Assembly: GCA_950295325.1 (NCBI GenBank)
Contig: OX485804.1
Coordinates: 27,092,001-27,156,000, forward strand
Length of the DNA stretch: 64,000 bases
Reading direction: 5' to 3'
Origin: Polytrichum commune
Taxonomy: Eukaryota > Streptophyta > Polytrichopsida > Polytrichales > Polytrichaceae
Made by a program: the position numbers and the translations under genes. The notes beneath the pieces are model-generated. The model did no database searches. It was not told where the DNA came from and was given only the letters and a program-made list of their open reading frames with translations. Shown piece by piece: positions 12,116-23,498 of the stretch (its first letter is position 1; the number at the start of each line of letters is the position of its first letter).

Positions 12116-13544
12116 TTTATTTGAGTTATCAAAAGGGGGTGGGGTGCGGAGATGGTCCTCGACAAAAGAGAGCTCATGACAAGCAAACTAATGTTGGTTG
12201 GATGACTTGTTGGCTCGAGGCCCACAAAATGAGGGTTGTAACCCTCAATATTAAGGGAACTTAAGAGTTTGACCGAGAGCCTTGTTGTAGTCGTTCCATC
12301 ATATGAGATGGATCAAAGGCACCATATTAACTCCATGACGGGACACTGGTGTCCCAAATAAATCGGAGTTTCCTTAAAGATTGGTTTTGTGGTTGTAAGT
12401 GATCGAAAATCAAACCAACTTCGAACATCATAGCATGTACATGCCGTCGAGATAATCTCAACGCCGCTTTGATTGCCTTCAACTAACCATTTTTGACGTC
12501 GACATGGGTTTTAGGGTTTAACCAGTGTACTAGCATCCCGCCATAAGGTTCATACGAGTGTTTAAAGTCCAACGAGAAGTTTAAAGTGCTTTTCTTTTCT
12601 TTTCTTTTTGACACAAATTGAGAAAATCAATCACAAAGGTAACCCAAACTACAACCAACCCGGGTGAGCCAACGCAACCCGAGTGGAAGTTCAAGGTGCT
12701 CTCAAGTTGAAGGTTCAAGTGTAGAGTGGACACGAGTAAACAAGCCCGAAAGTAAGAGGCCTTGTGCCAATGAGAGGACCTTATTGCTTTTCTTTTTCTT
12801 TTTCTTTTTCTAGTTCTCAATCTCTTTAGGGTGATAAACAATAAAGACCCAAGAGTGAGTGAAGTCGAATGGGTGTTGACGAAGTCTCCAAGGGTGTTAT
12901 TACCCATTACTATACACGTTACAACCCAATTGTTCTTGACCAATAAATTCATCCATGACGACCTTCACGATTGGTCCCCTTGATGCCAAACAATACTTGT
13001 CTTCATCGATGAATATTAGTCATGTAGAAATAAATAAAACAAATTAAAATAAGCCGGACCAATCGCTCCACACGGAGACACTTCACTTGAAGATTGTGTG
13101 GTGTCATCAATCCAAATTGATGACATCACCTTTGTCCAAATGGCGGGTGGATGGGTACATGGGCTCACTTGTATGACGATGCATGCCTCCACATCACCGT
13201 GAATAATATATGTAACTTTTTTTTTAATTATTATTATTATAAAAACCCTAAAAAGAAACCACAATGGCTAAAAAATGGAAACTTAACATGATGTCCATAG
13301 CATTATTTGACCTCTCACACGTGTCTTTGTTTTATAGTCAAAATAAGCTTGGAGACCATGACGGTAGTAGGACGATTACAACGACACACATGTCAATGCT
13401 CACAACAACAAATAGAATCCACACAACAAATGGAATTCATGTTGAATTTACATGAACCCTAAAAATAACGGGAGCCCAATTTGCGGTGAATGTTTCGACC
13501 CGAGACTCAACCACATCGATTTAGATTCAAACCGGATCCCAAAA
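12116..13544. other. Intergenic; part shared inverted with 63.8 kb
   Basis: No gene seen. The segment near 12430-12505 ('caaccatttttgacgtcgac'-like, with 'gataatctcaa' before it) is the inverse complement of a segment near 63810-63880. A pyrimidine patch of CTTTTT units lies at 12785-12811. Confidence 0.45.
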
Positions 13545-13825
13545 ACGTATAAATTTAGGATTATAGAACTACAGTGTTGCAATTACTGCCACTTACAAAG
13601 TGATTTTTCATCCAAAATTCAATCATCCATGACAACATTTCATCACAAGTTGCTGACAAGAGGAGGTAGGGTTTTGGCCAATGGATGAACTCATCCATCA
13701 TTCATGACAACATTTGCTCACGTATTCATAAGAAGTGTCATCCGAAAACTTACCATAGCGACATCAAATACCATATGACACCAAATATCAAATTTAGTGT
13801 AGTTCATTTATAACTACACTAAATA
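13545..13825. repeat. Dispersed repeat family C, copy 2
   Basis: This copy contains the family order: 'tttaggattatagaactac', 'tgcaattactgccactta', 'caatcatccatgacaacatt', 'gtagggttttggcca', 'atggatgaactcatcc', 'gacatcaaataccatatgac', and the end 'tttagtgtagtt'. The left terminus is not recognisable. Confidence 0.75.
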
Positions 13826-14424
13826 GTCCTATTACTGTGGGCCACATTCGTTTTCTACATCCCACGCTAATTTTCATAATAAGAATTAATGTGGACCACT
13901 CCAACCCTCAACCTACACTAAATCTCCAGTAGAAAATTAGTGTGAGTCAAATTTTTTTTTTTCTTTGTAAAAAACTAATGTGAATGATTATTTTAATTTG
14001 GGCCACTTTTGTCGTATAAATAATACGGAATGTGTTGGTCGGAAGTCGTCATGAAGAGGTAGGGGAAGACCCGGTGCATCGGACCCATGTTAATTCCACT
14101 CTGACTAGAAAATTAGTGTGGCCCATGTTGATTATTTCCACACTAATAAGAGTAATTAGTGCAGTGGTCGGTTCTCCCCATTCATTGAATCAGATCATGT
14201 TGAAGTTTCCCTTTTTCTTTCTTTCTTTCTTTCTTTCTTTAAGTCCCACCCCGCCTTTCTAATTCAGCTTTGTCAACTTGTCTTCATTTGTGGCCCTTTT
14301 GCAGCCTAGCACAAAATATGGAAAGCTTCTAAGTGTGCTTAGAACCCACTAAATTACAAACTTAGTGTAGCTCTAATTCTTTAGTCGTGGTTGGCGAGTG
14401 TTGGATGGACGGAGAAAGAAAGAG
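13826..14424. other. Intergenic with 'aattagtgtgg' words and a (TTTC)n tract
   Basis: Repeated words 'aattagtgtg(g)' and 'cccatgttgat' also occur in the 9.9-10.6 kb tandem array, so an old relative may lie here. A (TTTC)n tract covers 14211-14240. No gene seen. Confidence 0.45.
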
Positions 14425-14915
14425 GGGGAATTATCATGTATACAACCGTATCTTTCATTCATCCAACACAAAAGATTCGAAATAGTATGCAACCCGGATG
14501 AGGTTTTCTTTTTCTTTTTCTTAGTTGGTTAGACTCCGAAATTAGTTTCAAAGTCCATGAATTGGCCTATTAGAGGTTACTTTCTCTGTCACAATATGAT
14601 TGCCCTACCTTCTAGAGTATTATGTTCCCAACTACTTTTACGAGTTCAAATGTTTATTGATTGTGTTGATGTAGAATGTTTTGCCAAACAATCTAGTGTG
14701 CCAAATAATTTCTACATCAACATAATCTATAAACAATTGATCTCGGACAATCATTTTGGGACATAAAACTCCATGGGGTAGGACAATCATTTCAGGATGG
14801 AGGGAGTATTTGAAAATGAATCAGCGATATAACTATATGAGTTACTCCATGGGGTAAAGTTTTTGTGTTGGATGAATGAGAGGTACTATGCTCGTACATG
14901 ATAGTTTCCTCTTTT
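14425..14915. mobile_element. Family F inverted-repeat element, decayed
   Basis: The left end 'gaattatcatgtatacaacc', continuing to 'tttcattcatccaacac', is matched inversely by the right end 'gttggatgaatgagaggtac', continuing to 'gctcgtacatgatag', near 14868-14910. Solo left ends of the same family occur near 18389, 24066, 25889 and 26228. A Stowaway-type word, 'ggatggagggagta', lies at about 14797-14811 inside it, suggesting another small insertion. Confidence 0.55.
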
Positions 14916-15867
14916 CGTGTTGGACTGGTATCGTCCTTTTCTTTTATATCACTCGGGTGTATATGATGAGGATTTCACACAAAAATTTGTACAAATAGGG
15001 CATGGTCATTCGAGAGTAGTTTGTTTCAATATTATTTAAGGATTGTATATCATGCAAGAACCTTCATCCTAGTGTCAATATGGTTTCGAATGCTATTTGA
15101 CCCAAATAACAACTCAGGTGCATAAAGGTTCTTTCAACTTGAGATACCCACCAAATATCAATATTTTGTTGGTGTTATAAATTTGATACCCACATGTAAG
15201 TTTATTAATAGCATTGTTGATGTTGATTATGGACACCCATAGATTGACTTGAGTATTGGTCCAACATTTGTTTACACTGACCACACGGAATAACGTTACA
15301 TACAAACATACCTCTCATCCATCCAACAAAATGTCCTTAAGTAGTGTGTATTGTAGAGATTACTTTTAAAAACATTGATTTGACATTACCTAAAACCACT
15401 TTTTAAATGTCCCAAATTAGTCTAGTAAGAGGTATGTGAGATGAATCGTCCATACATCCATAGAGGCGTGGTTCTATCATAAATAATAAAGACTCAATAA
15501 ATTGATATTTAACTAAAATTGGACTAAGTCCAAGTCCAAAATTATGACACGATGAATTCTATTGTAGGTTCTTACTATACGATTGTATAGTATAATCCTC
15601 CAATACAATATGCATAGTTGACTATGTGAATATTATAGCAGTTGTTTTGATTGCAGTTTCATTATTCTACATTTATTTAAATATACTAAAACATTAAAAG
15701 AGTATTTTCTAATCATTTCTTAATAACAAAACATTTAAGTAATCACTAAGGATTCACATATCTCCCATAAAATGTTGGTATTATCAGTTTATTGATGAAT
15801 CCGCCAAAAGACTTGAAGCAACTAAAAAGACTTGATTTTAAAATATGTCCATATTACACTAAACAAT
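14916..15867. other. Intergenic, no gene seen
   Basis: Strongly AT-rich, with no open frame of note and no clear element ends apart from a family F-like word at about 15305. Confidence 0.5.
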
Positions 15868-16690
15868 TCATGGTAAGTTCATACGCAAAAATGATCTCTC
15901 ATCGTTCACACCATAAACTAGAGTGAATTCTTGTAAGATTTCGCCAAAAACATATATAGGACCTTGTGGTCCTATGACACTCATGCCAAGCTCCATGCAT
16001 CCACCATGGATTAGAAGTCCGATTGGGCTCCTTACAAAGCCAAAGCAATAAACACTTTCCAAGTTGCTAGAGCACGTTTCTTGACCACCTCTTTGTGGTA
16101 GACCCAACGGAATTTCCGGGACACCATGCAAAGCATCACTAGATTTCAATTTCGTCTTGCCCCCGCTTCCCATGATCACATACAACAAGTGAAGTACCAC
16201 ATTATCCCATCGATTTCAAGTGGTACCATATACATACATACACATACACATACATACATACATATATATATCAAGTGGAATACTTTGTGTAAACCACTTG
16301 TGGAACACGTTTTTGTTAGGTATGTGTTCTTGCGGGCACTTCTACCTCCACAAAAACTTTACGTCCATTGGATTGATCTTAATTATTGTTATCTTCATTT
16401 TCTTGTCCAATAAGCAATTACTAATCATGAAGTTTGTCTCAAAATTCAAAGGTGTTGCAAGAATCGAAGTCCCATAGTGAAGCTTCTCTTTCTCTTTTTG
16501 AGCCATTAGGTACAAATGTCCTCCTAATTGTGTTTGCTTTTGAGCCTAGACTGGTAGTTGTGTTTTGAACACATGGTCCAATCTCATTGTAGCACATATC
16601 TTCGACTTGTCAAAAGTGACCCACTCACAATATATGTGTCCGATTAAAAGAGTGACCACACAAGGCCCACACACCTTGCGTCCTACAAAA
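15868..16690 (-). pseudogene. Unidentified decayed protein-coding region
   Basis: On the minus strand, the frame from about 16685 reads GRKVCGPCVVTLLIGHIYCE and onward with one stop (after KTQLPV) and another after KFLWR. A 110-codon frame at 15868-16200 follows, containing LGMSVIGPQGPIYVFGE. A splice-acceptor-like 'ttttttgtag' precedes the first piece. A diverged relative of the first piece lies at 42700-42960. The 110-codon piece is faintly reminiscent of the C-terminal lobe of pepsin-type aspartic proteases, but I cannot establish this. It may be a decayed gene or a transposon-borne frame. Confidence 0.3.
16228..16271. repeat. Imperfect (CATA)n microsatellite
   Basis: Interrupted catacatacacata units ending in a TA tract. 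Confidence 0.9.
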
Positions 16691-16856
16691 AAGAGTCCAT
16701 CATTAAGTTAGATCTTGTTGGCAAGAAGCACGGATGTACTTAAGAAGTAGGTATGATACAAACAACAATCTCAACTAGAAACTTGTAAATCACATGATTG
16801 CACAAGCGGAAATGAAGGAGATTATATGCGATACCCAAAAAACGAGCGTGTATTTT

Positions 16857-16902
16857 TGTGTGTGTGTGTCTATATATATATTTGTGTGTGTGTGTGTGTG
16901 TA
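16857..16902. repeat. Compound (TG)n(TA)n(TG)n microsatellite
   Basis: Two TG runs separated by a short TA run. Confidence 0.9.
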
Positions 16903-17103
16903 AAGAGTACGTATCAAAAATCCAGGAGAGCAAAGTGGCTCCACATATCATAGAGGGCTCTCTATTTCATCTTTACATGTGCTAGAATGTAGTGTCCACG
17001 TGGTACATAAGTGGGTCTTAGTGAACGTTAGCATGACACGTAGCAAACTTCAAGGAGAAAATAATTCTTTTGTGTTGGAATAGAGAGCCTTTAACGGTAC
17101 TAA

Positions 17104-17441
17104 GGGCCACTTCACATACGAGAGCGTAGGCCTGTGACCATTGCATTCTAAGATCTCTCGTTGGTTGAAAAGGCGGAGATTGTCCAAGTTTACTAGACAC
17201 TTGAAGGTGAGGGCCTAAGGGCCCAAAGCAATTATCATGGATGAAGAATCAACATGGATTCCTACATGACAAACGATGGACAACGTTTCATGGTCTACCA
17301 AAATTTGTGTCAAGTCCACTTCCAAGAGGTAGACTTGACACAAATCCTAGCAGACCATGTTAGTGGTATGGCATTTGGATGGGAATCAATGGTCCTCACA
17401 AGTACATGGTCACAACCCTTGGTTTGTGTGTGAAGTGGCTT
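17104..17441. mobile_element. Family D MITE, 338-bp hairpin variant
   Basis: The left end GGGCCACTTCACATACGAG follows a TAA (17101-17103). The right end is the inverse complement of AAGCCACTTCACACACAAAC. Inside, 'catggtctacca...caagtc' (from 17289) and 'gacttgacacaaat...gaccatg' (to 17359) form a second hairpin that the 503-bp members lack. The right end has mutated (CCC to CTT), so the 3-bp duplication is no longer exact. Confidence 0.7.
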
Positions 17442-18470
17442 TGAGCTTGACCCTTTTATTATAAGCGGGCGCATTCCAATGAACCTAGAACTTTCATACC
17501 ATCCTTGATGTTGAGAGAAATTCAGTCTAGTAACTTTGGCAATATTAAGCATAGGAAAAAATCAAGTGAATTAGGTGAGCCTTATGTGGTCAATTTTTTT
17601 TTTAAAAAACCTACATTCGAAGGGTATACGGCGAAGGCCTCTAGTTAAAGAATGGACACAAGTGGGAGGGGCTTTGTGTAAACAAAGAAGAAACTTCCAC
17701 TTTGACCTCTTCTAACTTTTGCATGTGCTCTTTGATCTGGACACACGAAAAAAGAAAGAGAGAAGAAAACAATCTCCATAATTCACAATTGCTAAGCACA
17801 TGAGACAACTCGCAAATTAAACCGCACCCAACGGCCAAAAATGTATGTGGAGTTGTAAGCGTCCATTATAGGCATATTTATCAACCATCAAAGACACAAT
17901 AGTCAACGTAACTGGACTTATCCATATGAGCATTTCCTTATCTTGGAGAATTTCCACTGCGACAACGAATAAGATATTCATACAAGATCCAAAAACTACG
18001 AGGAATGTGACTACAACTTCGGTTTGGATTTGCTAACCATCTTGCACTAACTAATCCAGGGTTTTTCCCTATGCTAGGAGGAAGTGGACTAGTCGAGGAA
18101 AAAATAACCATTCAAGACCCATCTACCCTTAGTGCTCACGCTACGTGTGGGGCCGGCCATATATATAATCTTTGGGTTCACCTTCACTCCGAAGCAAACA
18201 CCCTTCACTACTTAAATCTAGTGCCCCCACATTATTCCTGTCCCGGCCACCTGCCTGCATTATTATTTCACGGTCACGGTCACGGTCACACAGCCTGCCA
18301 TGGCAACAACTTCATAATGCGACGTTGGTGTGGGAAGTTTAATGTTCTGAAGGCGGGCAGAGATGGAATTATTGTGTTCAAGGGGAACTACGTACCTCTC
18401 ATTCACCCAACATGAAAAAGCCTTGAAATATTATTATATGAAGGCCGGAGGTTGCCGTCTTTTAGGGCCA
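17442..18470. other. Intergenic, no gene seen
   Basis: No gene recognised. Three tandem CGGTCA units lie near 18270-18290, and a family F left-end word lies at about 18389-18413 next to the MITE that follows. Confidence 0.45.
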
Positions 18471-18474
18471 CCTC

Positions 18475-19063
18475 ACACACAAGCCAAGTGCCATGACCAT
18501 GAAATTGTGGGAGCCCAAAAGAAAGTGCCCAAAGGCCGTCCCAACACACCTCCAACATCATATAGTGTGGTCATGGGCCCTCAAGTGTTGTCTGAAGTCA
18601 TATGTGACCGGCCCCCAACCAAATGTTATTTCAATGAGTAGACATCTTCGAAATCATGTAGTGTGGTGATAGATCCTCAGGTGTAGTGTGAAGTCAAATG
18701 TGAGCAGGCCCTCAACCAAATGCTATTTCATTGAATGTTTATTCATGCGGGTCCTCACATGTGATAAAATAGAATAAACCAACGGTTGTGAGTGTTCGGA
18801 GTGCCATGGTCTCCCAGTGGTTTTGCGTTACGCTTACCTCCAAGAGGTGGTTTTCGAATGCAGTCCAAGCGACCATGAAACATGATCCATTCGATGCCGT
18901 GTAGGAATCCATGTAAACTTTACATCCATCTTGCCATTCACATACTCCGTTGGTCCCTCAAGCGTAGTGTGAAGCGAACTTGGACTGGCTCCGCCTTTTC
19001 CATCAACGGCAGTGCTTGAAGTGTATGGGTCACGGGCTCTCAGTCTTGCGTGTGAAGTGGCCC
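18475..19063. mobile_element. Family D MITE copy with internal duplication (589 bp)
   Basis: The left end GGGCCACCTCACACACAAGC follows TTA (18472-18474). The right end, inverse of GGGCCACTTCACACGCAAG, precedes TAA (19064-19066). It is longer than the 503-bp members because about 90 bp around 'tagtgtggt...caaccaaatg(t/c)tatttca' is present twice (near 18555-18642 and 18650-18738). The non-identical TTA/TAA flanks are allowed by the family's TWA target preference or reflect mutation. Confidence 0.8.
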
Positions 19064-19064
19064 T

Positions 19065-19335
19065 AAGTTCATTTGACACCGGAATCACTTTTAAAGACTC
19101 CGAATTAGTCCTATGGGGGTCACTTGAGATGAATCGACAACAAACTTACACTGAGCCAAGTGTTCATGATGGACGGGTGAGAGTCTCGTGTGTGTAGTGG
19201 TCCTAATTAAGTTCATTTGACACCGACATCAGTTTTAAAGACTCCGAATTAGTCCTCAAAAAGTCATTTGAGATGAATAAACAACAAACTTACACGAAGT
19301 CAAGTGTTTATGATGGATAGGTGAGAGGTCCACTT
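19065..19335. repeat. Tandem duplication, two units, 144-bp period
   Basis: Both units start 'aagttcatttgacaccg' (19065 and 19209) and share 'tttaaagactccgaattag', 'caacaaacttacac' and 'atggatgggtgaga'-type blocks. The first unit ends in 'gtctcgtgtgtgtagtgg', a family D right terminus. The duplication therefore sits beside, and partly copies, the MITE end. Confidence 0.8.
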
Positions 19336-19352
19336 GTATACGATACAATGAA

Positions 19353-19560
19353 TGGGGAGAACCGACTGCTAGTTGCAAATGAACCGGTTGAGTTTGAAAA
19401 ATAATTGGTTGAAGTTCAAGACCTCCAAAACAATTATTGATCGTTTTAAAAGAATCGTTGGAAATGTACACCTACAATTATTGAAGAAAATCCGAAACGA
19501 TCACAACATGTAACCGGTTGGACTTGGAATCACTAGGAGGTTGACATTACACCCTAAAAT
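19353..19560. repeat. Dispersed repeat family A, copy 1
   Basis: The ordered blocks are 'gaaccggttgagtttgaaaa', 'ttggttgaagttcaag', 'gatcgttttaaaagaat', 'acatgtaaccggttgg' and 'acttggaatcactagg'. The same order is found near 20803, 29990, 40214, 62503 and 63525, with a partial copy near 26885. No coding capacity and no clear terminal repeats; the type is undetermined. Confidence 0.75.
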
Positions 19561-19974
19561 CTAAAGGCATAGAAAAAGAAAATGGCGTCCTTCAGGGCAC
19601 ATGCGATCCACTGCTTCTTCTGAATCAAATTGAGAGAGAGAGAGATTTCCCTTCTCTTCTTGAGTCTTTGAGGTGTCGTCTTCTCATTAATATGACAAAT
19701 GGCGTAAAGTTGTTGTATTATCTAGGGAACATGAAAACATAAGTTACATGAGCTTAAAAATTTATACAACAAGTTTAAGCAATATAGGTGGTATGAAATA
19801 AAAAGAAGAAGAAAAAGAAAAAATAACGCCCGTACAAGGTACTGGCATGAATGCGAGCCCGTTATCCAAATACTTATCACGGCAAACCGTGTTGTAGTAT
19901 GAGGGTTTATGCCTCTTTGAGAGGTGGGCTCTGATATTTTGGTTTTAGTCCCCTGGTTTTTAGGGGGGTGAAAT

Positions 19975-20420
19975 AGTGGCTTGTTTGTTTTCGAGTTTTC
20001 TCTTGTTGAGGACGAGGTGAGTGAGGTATTTAATGGCGTTTTGGTGCATATTTTTCATGAGGGTTTTGATGATGTGTTTTGGGATTTTAAGGTTGTTTAG
20101 TTTGTTAATAGAGTGTTCGTGTATAGCTCCTCGGACACCAACTGTGATAGTGATAAGGGGGTTCGTTTTCCACCCTTGATTTTGTATGTTATTGATTAGT
20201 GGGTCATATTTGGTGTGTTTGTGTGTGAGGGCTTGTTCTGGGAATCTATCATGGCAATATGTGAATTCTATAATTTGTATTGTGTGTGTGTGGGGGGGGG
20301 GGATGGTAATACAAGTGTTGGTGTGTGGTTTGGGGCCCCTAATATATTTAGGATATCTGGTCTGAATTTGGCTTGGCATTGGCATATTGGATGTGGGCAG
20401 GTATGAAATAATAACTTATA
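19975..20420 (-). pseudogene. LINE 3' coding fragment
   Basis: The minus frame reads IIEFTYCHDRFPEQALTHKH, then NIQNQGWKTNPLITITVGV, then RGAIHEHSI, then AIKYLTHLVLNKRKLENKQ. It is nearly uninterrupted over about 140 codons. It is the best preserved of the three copies of this domain in the window. I know this pattern from the C-terminal part of plant LINE polyproteins, downstream of RNase H. Nothing upstream of it in the minus direction codes for reverse transcriptase, so it is a 5'-truncated insertion. Confidence 0.7.
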
Positions 20421-20802
20421 TCTCCAAACAAATACAACTCTTCTCAAGAACTCTTCAAATAGGCGTTCAAAGCACTCTAGTGTTGCAGGCCCACTCTAAC
20501 CCTAACCCTGCCCATTCTATATTAGTCACCCTAATTTTCGTGAAGTTCCCAATGATAAGCGAAGTTCCCAAGTAGTTTCCAAGTGAAAATGGATGTAGTT
20601 TAGATGTACGTAACATAGATGAAAGATAGTTTAACATGAATTACCTCTTTAATATGACAAAAACGGAGATTCTAAATGTCGCATTATCGAGTGCCATAGT
20701 CGTGTAAAAGAGGGGGTTTTGGACTAGAGAGTTTGGTCGCGCGAAAATGTGTCGTAAAATCAAGGGTGTCATATGAACGAGGTTAGACTGTACTAAACTA
20801 CG

Positions 20803-21030
20803 ATGGGGGGGGGGGGACCGCCATTTAGTTACAGATGAATTGGTTGAGTTTGAGAAGTAACCGGTTGAAGCTCAAGGACTGCAGGAAAATTACCGATCAT
20901 GTTAGAGGAATTTATAGAATATACCCCAACTTAATAAAGGAACACCGGAGGATGTCAACATGTAACCGGTCGGACTTGCAAACACTAGGATCTCAACCGA
21001 TTATGCCCCATAAATCTTCCCGATCACTGA
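20803..21030. repeat. Dispersed repeat family A, copy 2
   Basis: It has the family order 'gaattggttgagtttgagaa', 'aaccggttgaagctcaag', 'gatcatgttagaggaattta' and 'acatgtaaccggtcggactt'. Its left edge lies at the G12 tract at 20805-20816. Confidence 0.75.
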
Positions 21031-21198
21031 TCATGAAGTGGATAAAGGTGTGCACGTGTTGTTTGGTTACTTTTCTTGATCATAACCCTATATTTGATTG
21101 GTGTGTGGTTAGGTGTAAATCAAATAAGAAAAGATAGTGTAGACACACATGTTTAGAGGAGATTGGACTAGGTTTTCAAGTTTTAATAACTGCCATAT

Positions 21199-21437
21199 GA
21201 TAGTGGAGAGGTACACATTTTTTAATGGAGTGGTCGGCGGTTTGATTCCCGTTGTGAAATCTTCTCTCTACGTGGGGGGGGGGGAGCTCAATAGGTAGGA
21301 AACCAAGAGCCCACCCACTACAAGGTTGGTAGTTAACCCTAACCTGCACCAAGAGGATTCTTAAGCAGGGTAGGGTCACACATGCTCAAATTCACATCGG
21401 ATTGCCCGACGTTGGTTTTTTTTTTTTTTTTTTTTTT
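21199..21437 (+). mobile_element. SINE-like repeat copy 2 with T22 tail
   Basis: It aligns with 11872-12115. The B box is GGTTTGATTCC (21239-21249), and the element ends in 22 T residues at 21416-21437 directly after 'ccgacgttgg'. Some plant SINE families do end in T runs. The A box is poorly kept and an internal G11 tract (21274-21284) has expanded. Confidence 0.65.
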
Positions 21438-23498
21438 GGTAACTACTCCAAACTTAATAAGTGGACATAGTTGGGAGGAGATTGGGGTGAACCAACCCAT
21501 ACACTCGTTCCTTGTTGGATGCCTAAACCCTTGCCTCCAAGAAACGAGTGTACAAGTTGTTTCGTTCCAGCTGGTGGGAGGACATATGCAATGAATCTAA
21601 TAAATTAACAAACATGCGCTTTCAATGACCACAACCAAATAAGGTGTAAGGTCCGGATTTGAATGCTATTTTTTTCTGTTTGTTTGGTGATGTTCCATTG
21701 TAGATTTCCTTATAGGTAGGTCATCGGCAGGTTTTGTTGTGTAATTCTAACCAGTAGAAGTTGGAGACCATGAAAGACAGATCAAATAAGACTCACATAC
21801 CTGACATGCATCTCGTCGGTCTCCCATTTAAGGTAGAGAGTGCTTAAAGCAATTGATTGCTTGATCTAAGTTAGCATGAATTTTGGGATAAGCGGTATGC
21901 ATGATGGGCTTAGACATGGTAAGAAATCAAACTTCAAAAATTAATAATAAACTACACATCATATAAATGTACTACAACTTTTTGAAGTCACTTAGTCCTA
22001 GCTACTTAGATCTCCCCCTAGATCCACACTTTTCCCAGTGCAAACGACTCCCAAAACCATCCCAACATTCACCCAAAACCGTCTCTCATTTTTTGTCCAA
22101 AACTACGCATGTCTTGCGTTGGAGACATTCGAATGATTCAAGATGTGCTTTGGTTATGGGATTAGAAGAGGTACAGATGGTGCACTTTTCAAAGGGGGTT
22201 GGAATTCGCACCTTGTACCTGAAGTTGGTGTGTCATGTATTGTAAACTTATTCATTAGCACTAAGGTAGTACCCCTCCCCCAATGTAAAAAAGGATCGAG
22301 CAAAAGGAAGAAAGACAAATGTCATGATAAAAGTGAAAGTATTTATCTAGGTCGGTAGTAGTGTTTCACTTATCCATATAACTTAACTCTAAGATTATGG
22401 TCGGTAATATGTTTGGTGATAGTGAGAAGACATGCACGTAAAATGCATGACATTGTTTCCCAACACCTACAATGGGAGGTGTGGTAAAAACATGCTCCCC
22501 TATAGGTTGATTGTCGATTCATCCGATTTGAACATCAAAAGACTAATTCGAGGCCTTAAGACCCAAATACATGTGTTATGTTGTCTCAAATCCACCATCA
22601 CCGAGCTCTACGCAGTAATCAACATTTTCACCCTCTCCAAAACGTAATCCTTGTTATAGATACATCTACATTCCCATCATTTTTCCTAACTTTGAGCAAA
22701 CATAACTTTATTCAGATCCATAACAATGTTCTCCGGGACTAACAATATTCCATGGAATATTCCCATTTCATTTTGAAACTTCATGAACTTCAAATGAACG
22801 TGAATAAATTCACAATGACCTATTAATTCATTTCGTGCGGCATCATGTCTAAGACTTTGAAACCAAACTCATGAAGGTTCAAGAAGTTGATGGGAAACAT
22901 CCTTGCCAATTTCCGTACTAGCCTCCCACATCATCCAAATACACACGTGACGTATTATTTCCGGCATCTTAAGAGAAGTCGTTACATCGATTCCAAAATT
23001 AAGGTGTACCTATTGCAACTTGTGTTGGGCCTCATTTGTTGTGTTTAATTAAGAAAGCCTAGGTGTGTTGTGTAGTGGGAATTGGCCAATAGGTAGGGCA
23101 TTTGGCATTGATGATGGTTGAAAAGCAATACACCCCTAGAAACTATGTGTGTATGTATGTATGTTCCATATATACGTGCTTTTGGTAAATTGGCCGAGGG
23201 GATTGGGGGGGGGGGGGGAGGGGGGACATATGGCATTGTCTAATTAGTGGATGTCCTCCTTCCACATCATCTTCCAAGTGGCACGACTCAAGCTCAATAT
23301 TCTCTATAGCACTATTACTTAACTACCAACAAGTAGCTTCCAACTCCTTCCTAAAAGTTGGCAAAAAGTGAATGGTCTTGTGGCCTATGATTCGTAATGG
23401 ATCATTCTCCTAGATGTTTCCATGGGGGGTCACCTTTGGGCGGTTGGGAACTCATTTAAAATTCGGAAAACTACCTCTACACCATTAATGAAACTAGG
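21438..23498. other. Intergenic, no gene seen
   Basis: Open frames of up to 92 codons show no domain. An inverted pair 'acactcgtt'/'aacgagtgt' lies near 21503-21552. A G-rich tract (14 G, then A, then 6 G) lies at 23205-23225. Confidence 0.45.

Noticed and set aside
12581-12952. 123-codon minus frame with an Arg-Lys-rich stretch
   Set aside because: The basic stretch is only the translated CTTTT repeat; nothing else is protein-like.
14797-14811. Complete Stowaway MITE
   Set aside because: Only one terminus-like word (ggagggagta) is present; the opposite end could not be found.
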